Under the pieces are notes generated by a model. The model saw nothing but the letters and a program-made list of their open reading frames with translations. It did no database searches and was not told the origin of the DNA. Made by a program: the position numbers and the translations under genes. Positions 37,301 to 45,989 of a stretch of DNA of 64,000 bases are shown here, piece after piece. This stretch comes from Apostichopus japonicus (taxonomy: Eukaryota > Echinodermata > Holothuroidea > Aspidochirotida > Stichopodidae), in NCBI RefSeq assembly GCF_037975245.1, contig NC_092562.1, positions 31,870,554 through 31,934,553 of the forward strand. The letters are read 5' to 3'. Within the stretch, counting starts at the first letter, position 1. Each line of letters starts with the position of its first letter.

Positions 37301-38278
37301 GTAGCGATGCCAGAGTGGACATGTTGCTAGTCTAAGGAGTGATGCCAGAGTGGACATGTTGCTTGTCTTTGGAGTGATGCCAGAGTGGACATGTTGCTAG
37401 TCTTAGTAGCAAATGCCAGAGTGGACATGTTGCTAGTCTTAGGAGCGATGCCAGAGTGGACATGTTGCTAGTCTAAGGAGTGATGCCAGAGTGGACATGT
37501 TGCTAGTCTTAGGAGTGATGCCAGAATGGACATGTTGCTAGTCAAAGGAGTGATGCCAGAGTGGACATGTTGTTAGTCTTAGGAGTTATGCCAGAGTGTT
37601 GCTAGTCTTAGGAGTGATGCCAGAGTGGACATGTTGCTAGTCTTAGGAGCGATGCCAGAGTGGACATGTTGTTAGTCTTAGGAGCGATGCCAGAATGGAC
37701 ATGTTGCTAGTCTTAGGAGCGATGCCAGAGTGGACATGTTGCTAGTCTTAGGAGCGATGCCAGAGTGGACATGTTGCTAGTCTTAGGAGCGATGCCAGGA
37801 ATGACATGTTGCTAGTCTTAGGAGCGATGCCAGAGTGGACATGTTGTTAGTCTTAGGAGCGATGCCAGAGTGGACATGTTGTTAGTCTTAGGAGCGATGC
37901 CAGAGTGGACATGTTGTTAGTCATAGGAGCGATGCCAGAGTGGACATGTTGTTAGTCTTAGGAGCAATGCCAGAGTGGACATGTTGTTAGTCTTAGGAGC
38001 GATGCTAGAGTGGACATGTTGCTAATTACTTGCTCTTTCATTGACTTTGGTTAACTAAATTAGAATGTCGTTCATACTTCAAACACTTCTTACCTTTAAG
38101 CTATTTCTGCTTATTCTTATATGTTACAAATCTTTCTCCTGAATTTTTGTTACAGATTTTGAGAAGTTTTTTAGACCGGCCTAGACTGTACCAGACAGAC
38201 AAATTCTTTGAAGAATATGAAGAACAGGCCAGAGAGAATTTAAATAGAGAGATATTAAGATTGGAATCTATTGGATGA
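34346..38278 (+). CDS. HD-domain metal-dependent phosphohydrolase (COG4339-like), 4 exons
   Basis: Exons 34346-34545, 35248-35409, 36088-36226 and 38156-38278 join with matching phases (2, 2, 0) to a 207-residue protein ending in TGA; the family is usually about 200 residues. It starts MDICQRITSLLPGG. YYHTLDHV (about residues 33-40) supplies an early metal-binding His pair. The HD dipeptide is split by intron 1 (FH|D, about residues 66-67). ILATQSH and FLDLDLQVLGWP follow, where related proteins have I.AT..H and D.DL..LG. HD proteins of this kind are predicted metal-dependent nucleotide or phosphate-ester hydrolases; the substrate is unknown. ATG 34346 lies three bases after an acceptor-like TTAG, so an upstream exon could add residues. 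AATAAA at 38396-38401 is a likely poly(A) signal. Intron 3 is dominated by a minisatellite. Confidence 0.85.
35790..36060. repeat. Imperfect TACACCATAA-type tandem repeat in HD gene intron 2
   Basis: About fourteen irregular copies of ATCTCTTATACACCATAATAT run up to 25 bp before the exon 3 acceptor at 36087. Confidence 0.85.
36680..38028. repeat. 35-bp minisatellite, about 38 copies, in HD gene intron 3
   Basis: The unit GAGCGATGCCAGAGTGGACA TGTTGCTAGTCTTAG is repeated over 1.35 kb. Variant positions are shared between blocks (GCTAGT/GTTAGT, CTTAG/CTAAG/CAAAG, GCGATG/GTGATG), and several copies carry the same short deletion (CAGAGTGTTGC). Blocks of variants recur in the same order, a sign of multi-unit duplication. 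Confidence 0.95.
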
Positions 38279-38395
38279 ATCTTTTGATGTGCAACGAGTT
38301 TAACAAAGACATGTACATGTGATCAATACGTATTTGCACCCCTGTCTTTTATACTGCATGTAAAAATACCCACGGATAAGCTGTTGTTCACGAGA

Positions 38396-38401
38396 AATAA
38401 A
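38396..38401 (+). promoter_or_regulatory. Probable poly(A) signal of the HD phosphohydrolase gene
   Basis: AATAAA, 118 bases after the TGA stop and about 40 bases before the downstream LINE copy begins. Confidence 0.6.
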
Positions 38402-39150
38402 CTGTAAGTCTAATACATTCTGACTGTAAATATAGAACTTTGTGTTTTAGTTTAGTTTAGTAGAAACAAAAAGGATCAGGGGGAACCCTCAAGTCCCCAT
38501 CAAGGACCATATAGGAGAGAAAAAAAACCTGAAGACACAAACACTCAGACCCGATTACAATGCTTAAATTCCTTGTCAAAGGATTCTTAAACTCATTCAC
38601 ACTACTTGAAACTTTCTCAGGCAAACTGTTCCACTCATTCACAACCCTATTAGAAAAAAAGTTTTGCCGAATAATAATCCTACTTTGTAACTTCTGGAGT
38701 TTAAGACAATGACCTCTGGTACAACTACTGTACTACAGTATGAGCAAACATCTTGAAAACCTGAATCAAGTCACCATGTAACCTCCTTAGCTCCAGTGTG
38801 GTGAGATTCAGCAGCTGTATAACCGCCTATAATAAAGAACACCCTCTAAGGAACTCATCATCCTAGTAGCCCTCCTCTGGACCTTCTCCAGTTCTTCCTT
38901 ATCCTTAGCCCTTAGCAAAATATGGGTTCCACTGAAGCGTGCACAGCATACTCCAGATGAGGCCTAACAAACTGCTTATAAAGCCTAACAACTATGTCCT
39001 CTTTCAGCAAACTGGATCTACTCTTGATCATACCTAAAACCCTATTACCTCTTTTAGCAACTTCAAAACACTGTTTAGAAGGTTACAGAGATGATTTATT
39101 GTAGATACCTAGTTTCTTTCAACAAAGACCTCCTGTAACTTCTAACCAGT

Positions 39151-39284
39151 TGTCGGATCTGTGTCCGTGGATCGACCATATGATGAAATGTAAGGAAGAG
39201 CAAGTTGCTAACTCAAGTTGTCATAACACTTTACTATTCGTTTTTATGCATTATCAATTGATGGCGCTATATCAGTACACTACA
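39151..39284 (-). repeat. 3' LTR of the Gypsy element (134 bp)
   Basis: On the plus strand it starts TGTCGGATCTGTGTCCG and ends CAGTACACTACA. It matches 42487-42626 except for a 6-bp GTATCA difference and point changes. On the minus strand it is preceded by a purine run (GAAAAGGAAAGGGA, complement of 39285-39298), a polypurine tract in the expected place. Confidence 0.9.
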
Positions 39285-40629
39285 TCCCTTTCCTTTTCAG
39301 AATACAGAATTTATGATGTAATTGTAATATCAGAATTGTTTTTCCGCAAACACAGCACACTTGATTATAATGAATTTATGTGACTGTTATGCTTAATGAA
39401 CATTTCTATAAATATATCTTTTCTTGCAAACTGAACAGAATTTTGTTGTAATTTTTGTGTCATAAACAAGTTAGTAACATATATACAAACACTTCAAATG
39501 TTCCTGTCTGGCTTGCAACAATTTAAGTTACATAATCCTCTAAATATTTAGGTGGTTTCTTAACTCTAACTATTCTAAATATTTAGGTGGTTTCTTAACT
39601 CTAACTATTCTTGGACTAGAACATTCTTGTTCCTGACATTCATTACCAGTTGACTCACTTTGACAATTATCAGTATTACTATCTTGATATGGTGTATTTT
39701 CTTCTATGTATTTCTTTGTGACTGGCATTTCGTCTATATTCCACCCTTGTGGAGAACGTACTGTCATTTGAGAGTGAAAATTGTCTACAACCTGAAATGG
39801 TTCTGGGTGGTTTGAAGGTGATAATTTGTTTTGTTTGTCCTGCTTAACAAGAAGTTCGTCACCTGGAACAATTTGGTTCTCTTTAGCATTTCTCTTTAGA
39901 TCACAATAATCTTTAGACTTTTGTTTCATTTCCCTATCTCTATCAGCAACTGTCAAATTCTCAATGTTACCATAAAGTTCTGGCAATCTGGGTCGAATCT
40001 TTCGAATAAACAGAAGTTCGGCCGGACTAACTCCCGTCTTGTACTGTGGGGTGTCGATCGATAGGCAAGAAGAAATTGAATTAACTCAGTTTTCCAATCC
40101 TTCTTTTCTACTTGAGCAATTTTTAATGCCTTTAGGATGGTACTATTCTGCCCTTCTACCTCTCCGTTTGCTTGAGGCCATAGAGGTGTTGTTGTCCTGT
40201 GATTTATGCCACATGCCTCTAAGTAAGAATCATATTCAGCAGAGACAAAATTTGATCCATTGTCTGTTTTTATGGATTCTGGATACCCATCTCTACAGAA
40301 TATGGCTTCAAGTTGTTACCTTAAGAATATCTACTTCAAAGTATCTACTAAAGTAATCAACAATTACAAATAGGTATGACCCATCTGGCAGTGGACCCAT
40401 TAAATCTGCCGCTAGGTGTTGCCAAGGGGAAGAGGGTAGTGGGATTGATTGGACTGGGTCAGGATGTGATGCTAAGCCTACTACCTGACATCCATGACAT
40501 GTCTTGCATTTTAGCTCAATGTCTTTATCAGCGCAGGGACACCAAATTTTTGTTCGTAGCCGTTAACGCCTACGAACAAAAATACACCCTGGTGTCCTTC
40601 GTGGGCCAATTCAATTACTTGTTTACGAA

Positions 40630-41187
40630 CAAGGGCGGCGGAACCGGGGGGCACAGGGGGCACGTGCCCCCCCCCCACACTTTTCCTCAGGTTAAAAATG
40701 TGCCCTTTTTCTACATAAAAATTGAGGTGTCTCAAGTTAGAAAGAGGCCAGGGAACCAGAATGAACACTCGGGAAGGGCCGTTTCCGGCTACGCCCCTGA
40801 CTTTTAATGAATTTCTGTGGGTCAAACTCAAAGCTATTTCGAATGAAAAATAATTTGTTAAGATATTAACAAGAAGTAAACTCTAATTCGGAAGATTCCT
40901 ACATTAGCAACTAGCATGATTTCACCTCATTTTGTCTCCAATAAAAAACTTGTTCCTTGTTTCCCAATTTGCACATTGGATATTGCAGTGCTAGTATGCA
41001 TATTTTCCTTGAGGGGGTGGGGGGGGGGGGCGGGACGTTGATGGAGTGATGTGTATACGCAAATAAGTTAATACAATAAGAGATATAAAGGGTACTAAAT
41101 ATAAGGCTGCATCAGTCCAATCGAATTTCTTCAAAGTGCCCTTTGATGTCGGTGCCCCCCAGATTAAAAGTGCTTCCGCCGCCCTTG
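40630..41187. mobile_element. hAT-like MITE, 558 bp, exact 8-bp duplication, inside the Gypsy element
   Basis: Left end CAAGGGCGGCGGAACCGGGG, right end (inverted) CAAGGGCGGCGGAAGCAC. The flanking 8-mers TTTACGAA (40622-40629, 41188-41195) are identical. Near 40766-40800 it contains ACTCGGGAAGGGCCGTTTCC, matching the outer edge of the H1 module of other elements, and GGCTACGCCCCTG, an internal terminus-like sequence. Confidence 0.93.
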
Positions 41188-41383
41188 TTTACGAAGTACC
41201 TTTGGCATATTCTATTACCTCTAAGAACTAGTTTGCCTACAACTGCTAGTTCATTTCTAACCATTTTGTATGGTATTGGAATTTGTTCGCAATTTTCCTT
41301 CTACACACACTCCCTTACAAGTGTTAACTCCTCATCCACACTACTTTCGTGTTCTAACTTTTTTGATAGGAATAGCCATTGGC

Positions 41384-41642
41384 ATAGGCGTAGGAAGATG
41401 GGAGCTGCAGCCCCCTCCCCCAACCAAACATTTTTGTAAAAATTCGGGCAATATGCTGAGACTTTTTCGGGCACCAATTCGGGCACAAATTGCAATGATA
41501 TGTAGCTAAAGGAAATCAATAGTTACAAAACCGATGCATGCCTATATATGTACATTAACGAAAAAAAAATCGGTTTTATTTTCCGGGCAAGTCGTTACAG
41601 CCCCCCCCCCCCCCCCAATCAAATTGGGCTCCTACGCCTATG
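41384..41642. mobile_element. hAT-like MITE, 259 bp, inside the Gypsy element
   Basis: Left end CATAGGCGTAGGAAGATGGG, right end (inverted) CATAGGCGTAGGAGCCCAAT. The flanks GCCATTGG (41376-41383) and GCCATTTG (41643-41650) match at seven of eight bases. The interior phrase GGGCAAGTCGTTACAGCCCC is also present near 17780-17800. Confidence 0.88.
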
Positions 41643-42467
41643 GCCATTTGGGATGCATTTTTGGCAACAAACTTAATGTGATCTCCAATGTTTACCCTTG
41701 GTCCTACTTTGCCTGTTGTTAACCTAGATAGGGCATCTGCAACATTTTCTTTACCAGGTATATACTTAACAGCAAAATGTTATGATTGATGTCGCAACAC
41801 CCACCGTTCAATTCTAGCTGATGGCTTAGATCGCTTAGAATAAATATACTCTAACGGCTTATGATCTGTTAGTAACTCAAAATCTGTACCATATAAGTAA
41901 ATGTGATATCTTTCGCATGCCCATACAAGACCTGCAAGAGCTTTCTTTTCTGTTTGAGAATATCAACGTTCATACGTCGTTTAAGCTTCCACGGGGCTAG
42001 CGTCTGCTAAGTTACCTGCGTTTTTGCATCCTGGTCAAAGTATGCCAGTGTGTCTGTATTTGTAATGCATCTTTTAGGTTTTGGAAAGATTGCTCTTGTT
42101 CTTTCCCCCAAGTGAATATTTAACCCTTTTTGGTGAGCCTCCTTAGCGGCTCAGATATTGTCGCCAAATTCGGAATAAACTTTGAACAATATTGAACTAG
42201 GCCTAAAAAGGTACGCTCTACTGCAGCTGAAGTTGGCCGTCTAGCCTCTTTAACTGCTTCAACCTTTTCATAACTTGGACATATACCATTACCTGACAGT
42301 TTATATCTCATTAACACTAGTTATTTCATTCTAAATTCACACCTATGTTCGTTTAATGTAAATCCAGCTTCTTTGACTCGTTCCAACACTTTCTCAAGTC
42401 TTTGGTCATGTTCCTCCACATCTTTACCGTGCACTATGATATCATCGGATATGATGATATGAGTACC

Positions 42468-42485
42468 ATCCCATCCTCGTCGCCA
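42468..42485 (-). promoter_or_regulatory. Primer-binding site complementary to tRNA-Ser(GCT)
   Basis: On the minus strand TGGCGACGAGGATGGGAT begins one base after the 5' LTR. It is the exact complement of the 18 3'-terminal bases (with CCA) of a typical animal tRNA-Ser(GCT), as I recall that sequence. Confidence 0.75.
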
Positions 42486-42486
42486 T

Positions 42487-42626
42487 TGTAGGATCTGTGG
42501 CCGTGGATAGATAATATGATGAAATGTAAGGAAGAGCCAGTTGCTAAATAAAGTTGTCATAACACTTTACTATTCGCTTTTATGCATTATCCATTCATGA
42601 CGCTATATCAGTATCAGTACACTACA
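42487..42626 (-). repeat. 5' LTR of the Gypsy element (140 bp)
   Basis: On the plus strand it runs from TGTAGGATCTGTGGCCGTGG to CAGTACACTACA, with the same inner phrases as 39151-39284 (GATGAAATGTAAGGAAGAGC, GTCATAACACTTTACTATTC). Confidence 0.9.
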
Positions 42627-42916
42627 CCATTAAGAGTGTAGATATACTTTTGGTTACTAGCACCAATATGCATCGCCTTGAATTTATCAATTTTAAAAAA
42701 CATATGCCATCGCTGAGGCAAGGAAAAAACCTTATCCAAATCCATTTGAAATTTCTCAGAATAGCTTTTGGAAGCGACTTGCAATGGACGCATACAGTTT
42801 GGTGTCATCAGCAAACTTCCTGGATGTACACGATTGTATCTCCATCAACGTCATTTATATAGGCAACAAACAACAAAGGACCCAAAAACAGACCCTTGAG
42901 CCCCACTAGTACTGTC

Positions 42917-42975
42917 AGGCGCGGCGGAACGGGAAAATTATGGGGGGGGGGGGGCTAAAGTGTGGAGACTATCAG
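42917..42975. mobile_element. Terminal fragment of a hAT-like element
   Basis: CAGGCGCGGCGGAACGGGAA followed by AATTATGGGGGG and CTAAAG matches the inverted right end of the element 61490-62750. No partner end was found nearby, so it is a fragment. Confidence 0.65.
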
Positions 42976-43019
42976 AGCCGTGATAATATCATTGTACAAT
43001 ATAATTTTGGTTGTTTTAC

Positions 43020-43300
43020 TTTATATTCATTTCATTTCATTTATTTGTTTCCACATTCAAAATATATTACATAAAAATAGAAGAAAATGTATGTGACAAG
43101 TGGAGGAGGTCTGAGAAAGCCGAGGCTCTTACGAGGCAGACCCCCCGTACAAAGACAATAAGAAAAAAATAATAATAATGAACAATGCATGCAATAAAAC
43201 AAAGGTTTCACACACAAATAAACCATGTAACTGTACTTACATTACATAAGATAACATTATACAATTTAAAGAAATATCATATATGTAAAAGACAAAAAAG

Positions 43301-43331
<31 letters not shown>

Positions 43332-43335
43332 AAAA
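43020..43335 (-). mobile_element. Probable LINE 3' end and long A-tract
   Basis: The plus-strand TTCATTTCATTTCATTTATT at 43027-43046, read on the minus strand, ends in AAATGAAATGAAATGAA, a tail like that at 63236-63256. CGAGGCTCTTACGAGGCAGA lies inside. A run of over 30 A's, with one G, is at 43300-43329. No coding part remains. Confidence 0.5.
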
Positions 43336-43339
43336 AATA

Positions 43340-44390
43340 TGTTTTACCTTAGCCAACTTAAACTTATCATGATCCAATATAATTGTATGAGACTGAAATG
43401 GACTGAATGAAATACTTTTTTATTAATTGTAATACAATTGTTGTAATACTTTATTATTGTATTACGTTATTATGGTACAAAATCATTCTATGCTACATCT
43501 GTGTGAAAGGGTTACTGAACACAGTAATGAACGCCAGCCTACTTTCCCAGATCTAGGTCACCTTCAGGGACGAACTATAGTCATTTCATATTTGTTCAGT
43601 AGCACCTGGTTCTGCTCTATGCTCAAGGCCCATAATACTATGCACGGATACACAACCCTGCCTGTCTTCATTGATTGAACCAGCCAACGATCGTCATTAG
43701 CGCTCGACAAACAGATAGGTCTAGATACACCAAAAACGAAAATGGCAGCGTATGTTCCAGAAACTGTTTCGAGTGTTCACAGAATCTAACGTTAAACTTA
43801 GGCCTAGGCTAGGTCCGAGTTGGGCACAGTCGCTACTAACATAGGCCTAACAGTAACACTAGCAACAGTCACTGAGGCCTAAGCTATCCTACTCCAACTT
43901 TTCCAAGGCTATACACTAGGCCCACATTTCGTATGTACAGTAAATGGGGTAGCGCCTAGTGGTTAGGCTATGCCTAACGTTAGATGTCGGTACCGTATAG
44001 TCTGCAGGCTCTACTAATACTATATCTAGTATGCCTCATCACTCCTGAGTTCCAGTCCAGAGAGCGTGCTATTGTCACAAGCATGGTCGTGGTTATTTAC
44101 CAATTAATTGGTTAAATAAGGATGTGTCACCCTTGCTTGTAACTCTATCATTGTTGAGCTAAGTAATATTGTGACGTCCATGTTAGCTTCTATGCATTGC
44201 CCTCAATCTAGGGAGAAGATGATAATGATCTCTGAGTCTGACAAACTATCATCTTTACAAGTTAGCCTAGGCCAACATAAACGGTATAGTTTTCTGCATT
44301 AGGAAAGTTTCTCCTATTGGGTTCCATTAAACTGGATTTATGTGCTACCAGTGTCTATACAGTCTTGGTAGTGTGCAAGTGTGTGTGTGA
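43340..44390. other. Intergenic stretch, no gene assigned
   Basis: It contains a short open start at 43744 and TAGGCCTA-rich phrases (43795-44000). The unseen first coding exon of HSDL2 could lie here or further downstream; no donor in the needed phase was found. Confidence 0.3.
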
Positions 44391-45010
44391 ATGTGTGTGA
44401 CGCCCAGCTTGTAAACACAATATCTCAAGATAGGCAACATGGTTACTTTGTATACTTGGCATGTGGATGCATTATACTGAATAGAAGAATCCTGTTGGTT
44501 TGGTGGAGCTCAAACTTTCTCCGAGGTCACCAGAGGTAAAACACTTAAAAACTTGTAAACATGATATCTCTTGATAGGAAGTACAGTATGAATACTTTAA
44601 TACTTGGCATGTTGCTTCATATTGAGTAGAAGAACCCTAGTAATTTAGACTTAACATTTGGATGCATCTTATTGACAAGAAGAAGCCTATAGTTTTTCAT
44701 TGAGGTCAAAGTTCATCTGAGGTCACCAGACATCAAACACTGAAAACCTTTAAAACAAACATGATACTGTATCTTACTGTAGGAAGCATGGATACCCTTC
44801 ATACTGGGAATGTGGATGTGTTTTATTGAATAGAAGAACTCTATTGTTTTTGGTGGAGGTCAAAGGTCATCTGGGTTACAAGGGTTAAGTCTGAAAATCT
44901 TTAAAATGATATCTCATGGTAGGAATCATGGGTATTTCTCATACTTGGGGTGTGGATGCATCACATTGAGTACAATACTGTACCCCTATTGTTTTTGGTG
45001 GAGGTGTGTA
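44390..45010. repeat. Dispersed repeat in about four diverged tandem copies, with DR1-type AGGTCA motifs
   Basis: A pattern of roughly 140-160 bp recurs: CTTGTAAACA..ATATCTC, then a GGAAG..TGG block, TACTTGGCATGTGGATGCAT, a GAATAGAAGAA block, and GGTGGAGGTCAAAGGTCATC. A perfect AGGTCA-A-AGGTCA is at 44857-44869. Relatives occur at 4900-5250 and 55800-56600. Confidence 0.8.
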
Positions 45011-45400
45011 TTGCCAGGAACATTAGACTGACCTGTGTTTATCATGCCATAGTGTAATTGTACATCAAAATGGTGGTTCAGGACATTTATATGATAAGAG
45101 CTATTTCTAGTGCACAATAGAAGTCTAGTGTAATGAAGTCATTGAAACCTCATTGCATTTTTGCATTCTGCTTACTTTTTCTGATAATTGACAAGCCAGT
45201 TCATTTGTCAAAGAAATGATCGCACATGAGCATTGCCACGAGTCTCTTTCCATTGGTTCAATAAGCACTACTACAGTACAATGCTCATCTTTCTGACATT
45301 CAGTTCAACAAGTTTTGCACTAGGCTAGTATTGCCTAGTGCTTTTGACTGGATGATCAGTTAAATATATATAACTAAACATGCCATCCTAATCCTTAGGA

Positions 45401-45757
45401 GGGCATTGTGGTCAAGTGGTTAAGGCAGTGGACTGGTGATCTAAGGATTACAGGTTCGAGCCCTGGCCAGATCATTGCGTTTTTCCTTGGGCAAGGCACT
45501 TTATCTCCATTGCCTCACTTCACCCAGGTGTATAAATGGGGACTTGCGAGGTAACTTGTAAATATAGTTGCGTGCGCCGGTTTCTGGCTGCACCCTATGG
45601 GAAGTCCCCCGGGGGACACGTTGTTGTGGTGCACTGTGGTGCCCCAGGAGAGATTGATTGAATTGCGCACACTTTGGTGTGTGGGTGTGACAAGTTACCA
45701 ATGACCAAGGCTAATAGCGCCTTTGAACAATTTATGTTGACTTTGTTGATTGATTGA
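45401..45757 (+). mobile_element. tRNA-derived SINE
   Basis: The head carries RNA polymerase III promoter boxes in the right order and spacing: A box TGGTCAAGTGG (about 45410) and B box GGTTCGAGCCC (about 45451). The body has CTTGGGCAAGGCACTTTATC and CATTGCCTCAC, a phrase typical of tRNA SINEs in marine animals. The 3' end is a TTGATTGATTGAT repeat (about 45744-45757). This is not a functional tRNA: the cloverleaf cannot be closed cleanly. Confidence 0.8.
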
Positions 45758-45989
45758 TCTAACTTATGACGGGATGTAAATATATGCTAAGTAAGCACTT
45801 GGAGAATTCTTATATAACCAACAGTCCTTTGAATTACCGTAGCAATCCTTGTTTGCAGGACCATTGGAGAAAAGGCTTCCACTAATAAGCATCAGCCATT
45901 TATTTGTCTGATTAGTAAAATTGATTTGGGAGTTATGATTGATTACTGATGACTTGAAGAACAAGAATGTCAAATACCATTTTCAAAGC

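Larger units (their letters stand above)
39570..42460 (-). pseudogene. Gypsy pol remnant: reverse transcriptase C-half, RNase H, integrase
   Basis: Reading on the minus strand: ISDDIIVHGKDVEEHDQRLE (reverse transcriptase active-site DD, about 42445); FLGLVQYCSKFIPNLATISE (about 42210); RNase H end YIPGKENVADALSRLTTG (about 41765-41715); integrase zinc-finger piece ELAHEGHQG and CKTCHGCQ (about 40610 and 40505); integrase core DLMGPLPDGSYLFVIVDYFS (about 40400); and the C-terminal 138-residue open frame (39986-39570) with DELLVKQDKQNK. Many stops and frame changes, the two MITEs and a palindrome at 40547-40582 break it. The order reverse transcriptase-RNase H-integrase is that of Ty3/Gypsy. 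Confidence 0.85.
39151..42626 (-). mobile_element. Internally deleted Ty3/Gypsy LTR retrotransposon
   Basis: Two short LTRs (134 and 140 bp) in direct orientation enclose a minus-strand pol remnant, a primer-binding site at 42468-42485 and a polypurine tract at 39285-39298. The flanks CCAGT (39146-39150) and CCATT (42627-42631) match at four of five bases, a likely 5-bp target duplication. gag, protease and the first half of reverse transcriptase are absent: the primer-binding site runs almost directly into the reverse transcriptase active-site region. Two hAT-like MITEs (40630-41187 and 41384-41642) are inserted in it. LTRs of about 140 bp are short for Gypsy elements. Confidence 0.88.
38440..42905 (-). 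mobile_element. CR1-like LINE fragment split by a Gypsy element
   Basis: Minus-strand reverse transcriptase C-terminal sequence lies on both sides of an inserted LTR element. Right part (42905 to 42627): QGSVLGPLLFVAYINDVD, a mutated catalytic region, then SYSEKFQMDLDKVF and WHMFFKIDKFKAMHIG. Left part (39150 to 38440): VLGMIKSRSSLLKEDIVVRL, YKQFVRPHLEYAVH, EKVQRRATRMMSS, ELRRLHGDLIQVFKMFA and NEWNSLPEKV. Order and spacing match the CR1 / jockey-superfamily reverse transcriptase tail. Stops and frameshifts show it is dead. The 3' end (38442-38462) carries a short TTTAG repeat in plus orientation, consistent with a CR1-type microsatellite tail. The 5' end is truncated at about 42905. Confidence 0.85.

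Noticed and set aside
36680-38028. CRISPR-like regular repeat array
   Set aside because: Units are contiguous with no unique spacers; it is an intronic minisatellite in a eukaryotic genome.
43744-43790. Candidate first coding exon of HSDL2 (MAAYVPETVSS...)
   Set aside because: No donor in the phase required by the exon at 48250, and the frame stops after 15 codons.
45401-45480. Possible tRNA gene
   Set aside because: A and B boxes are present, but stems do not close properly and the sequence continues into a SINE body with a TTGA-repeat tail.
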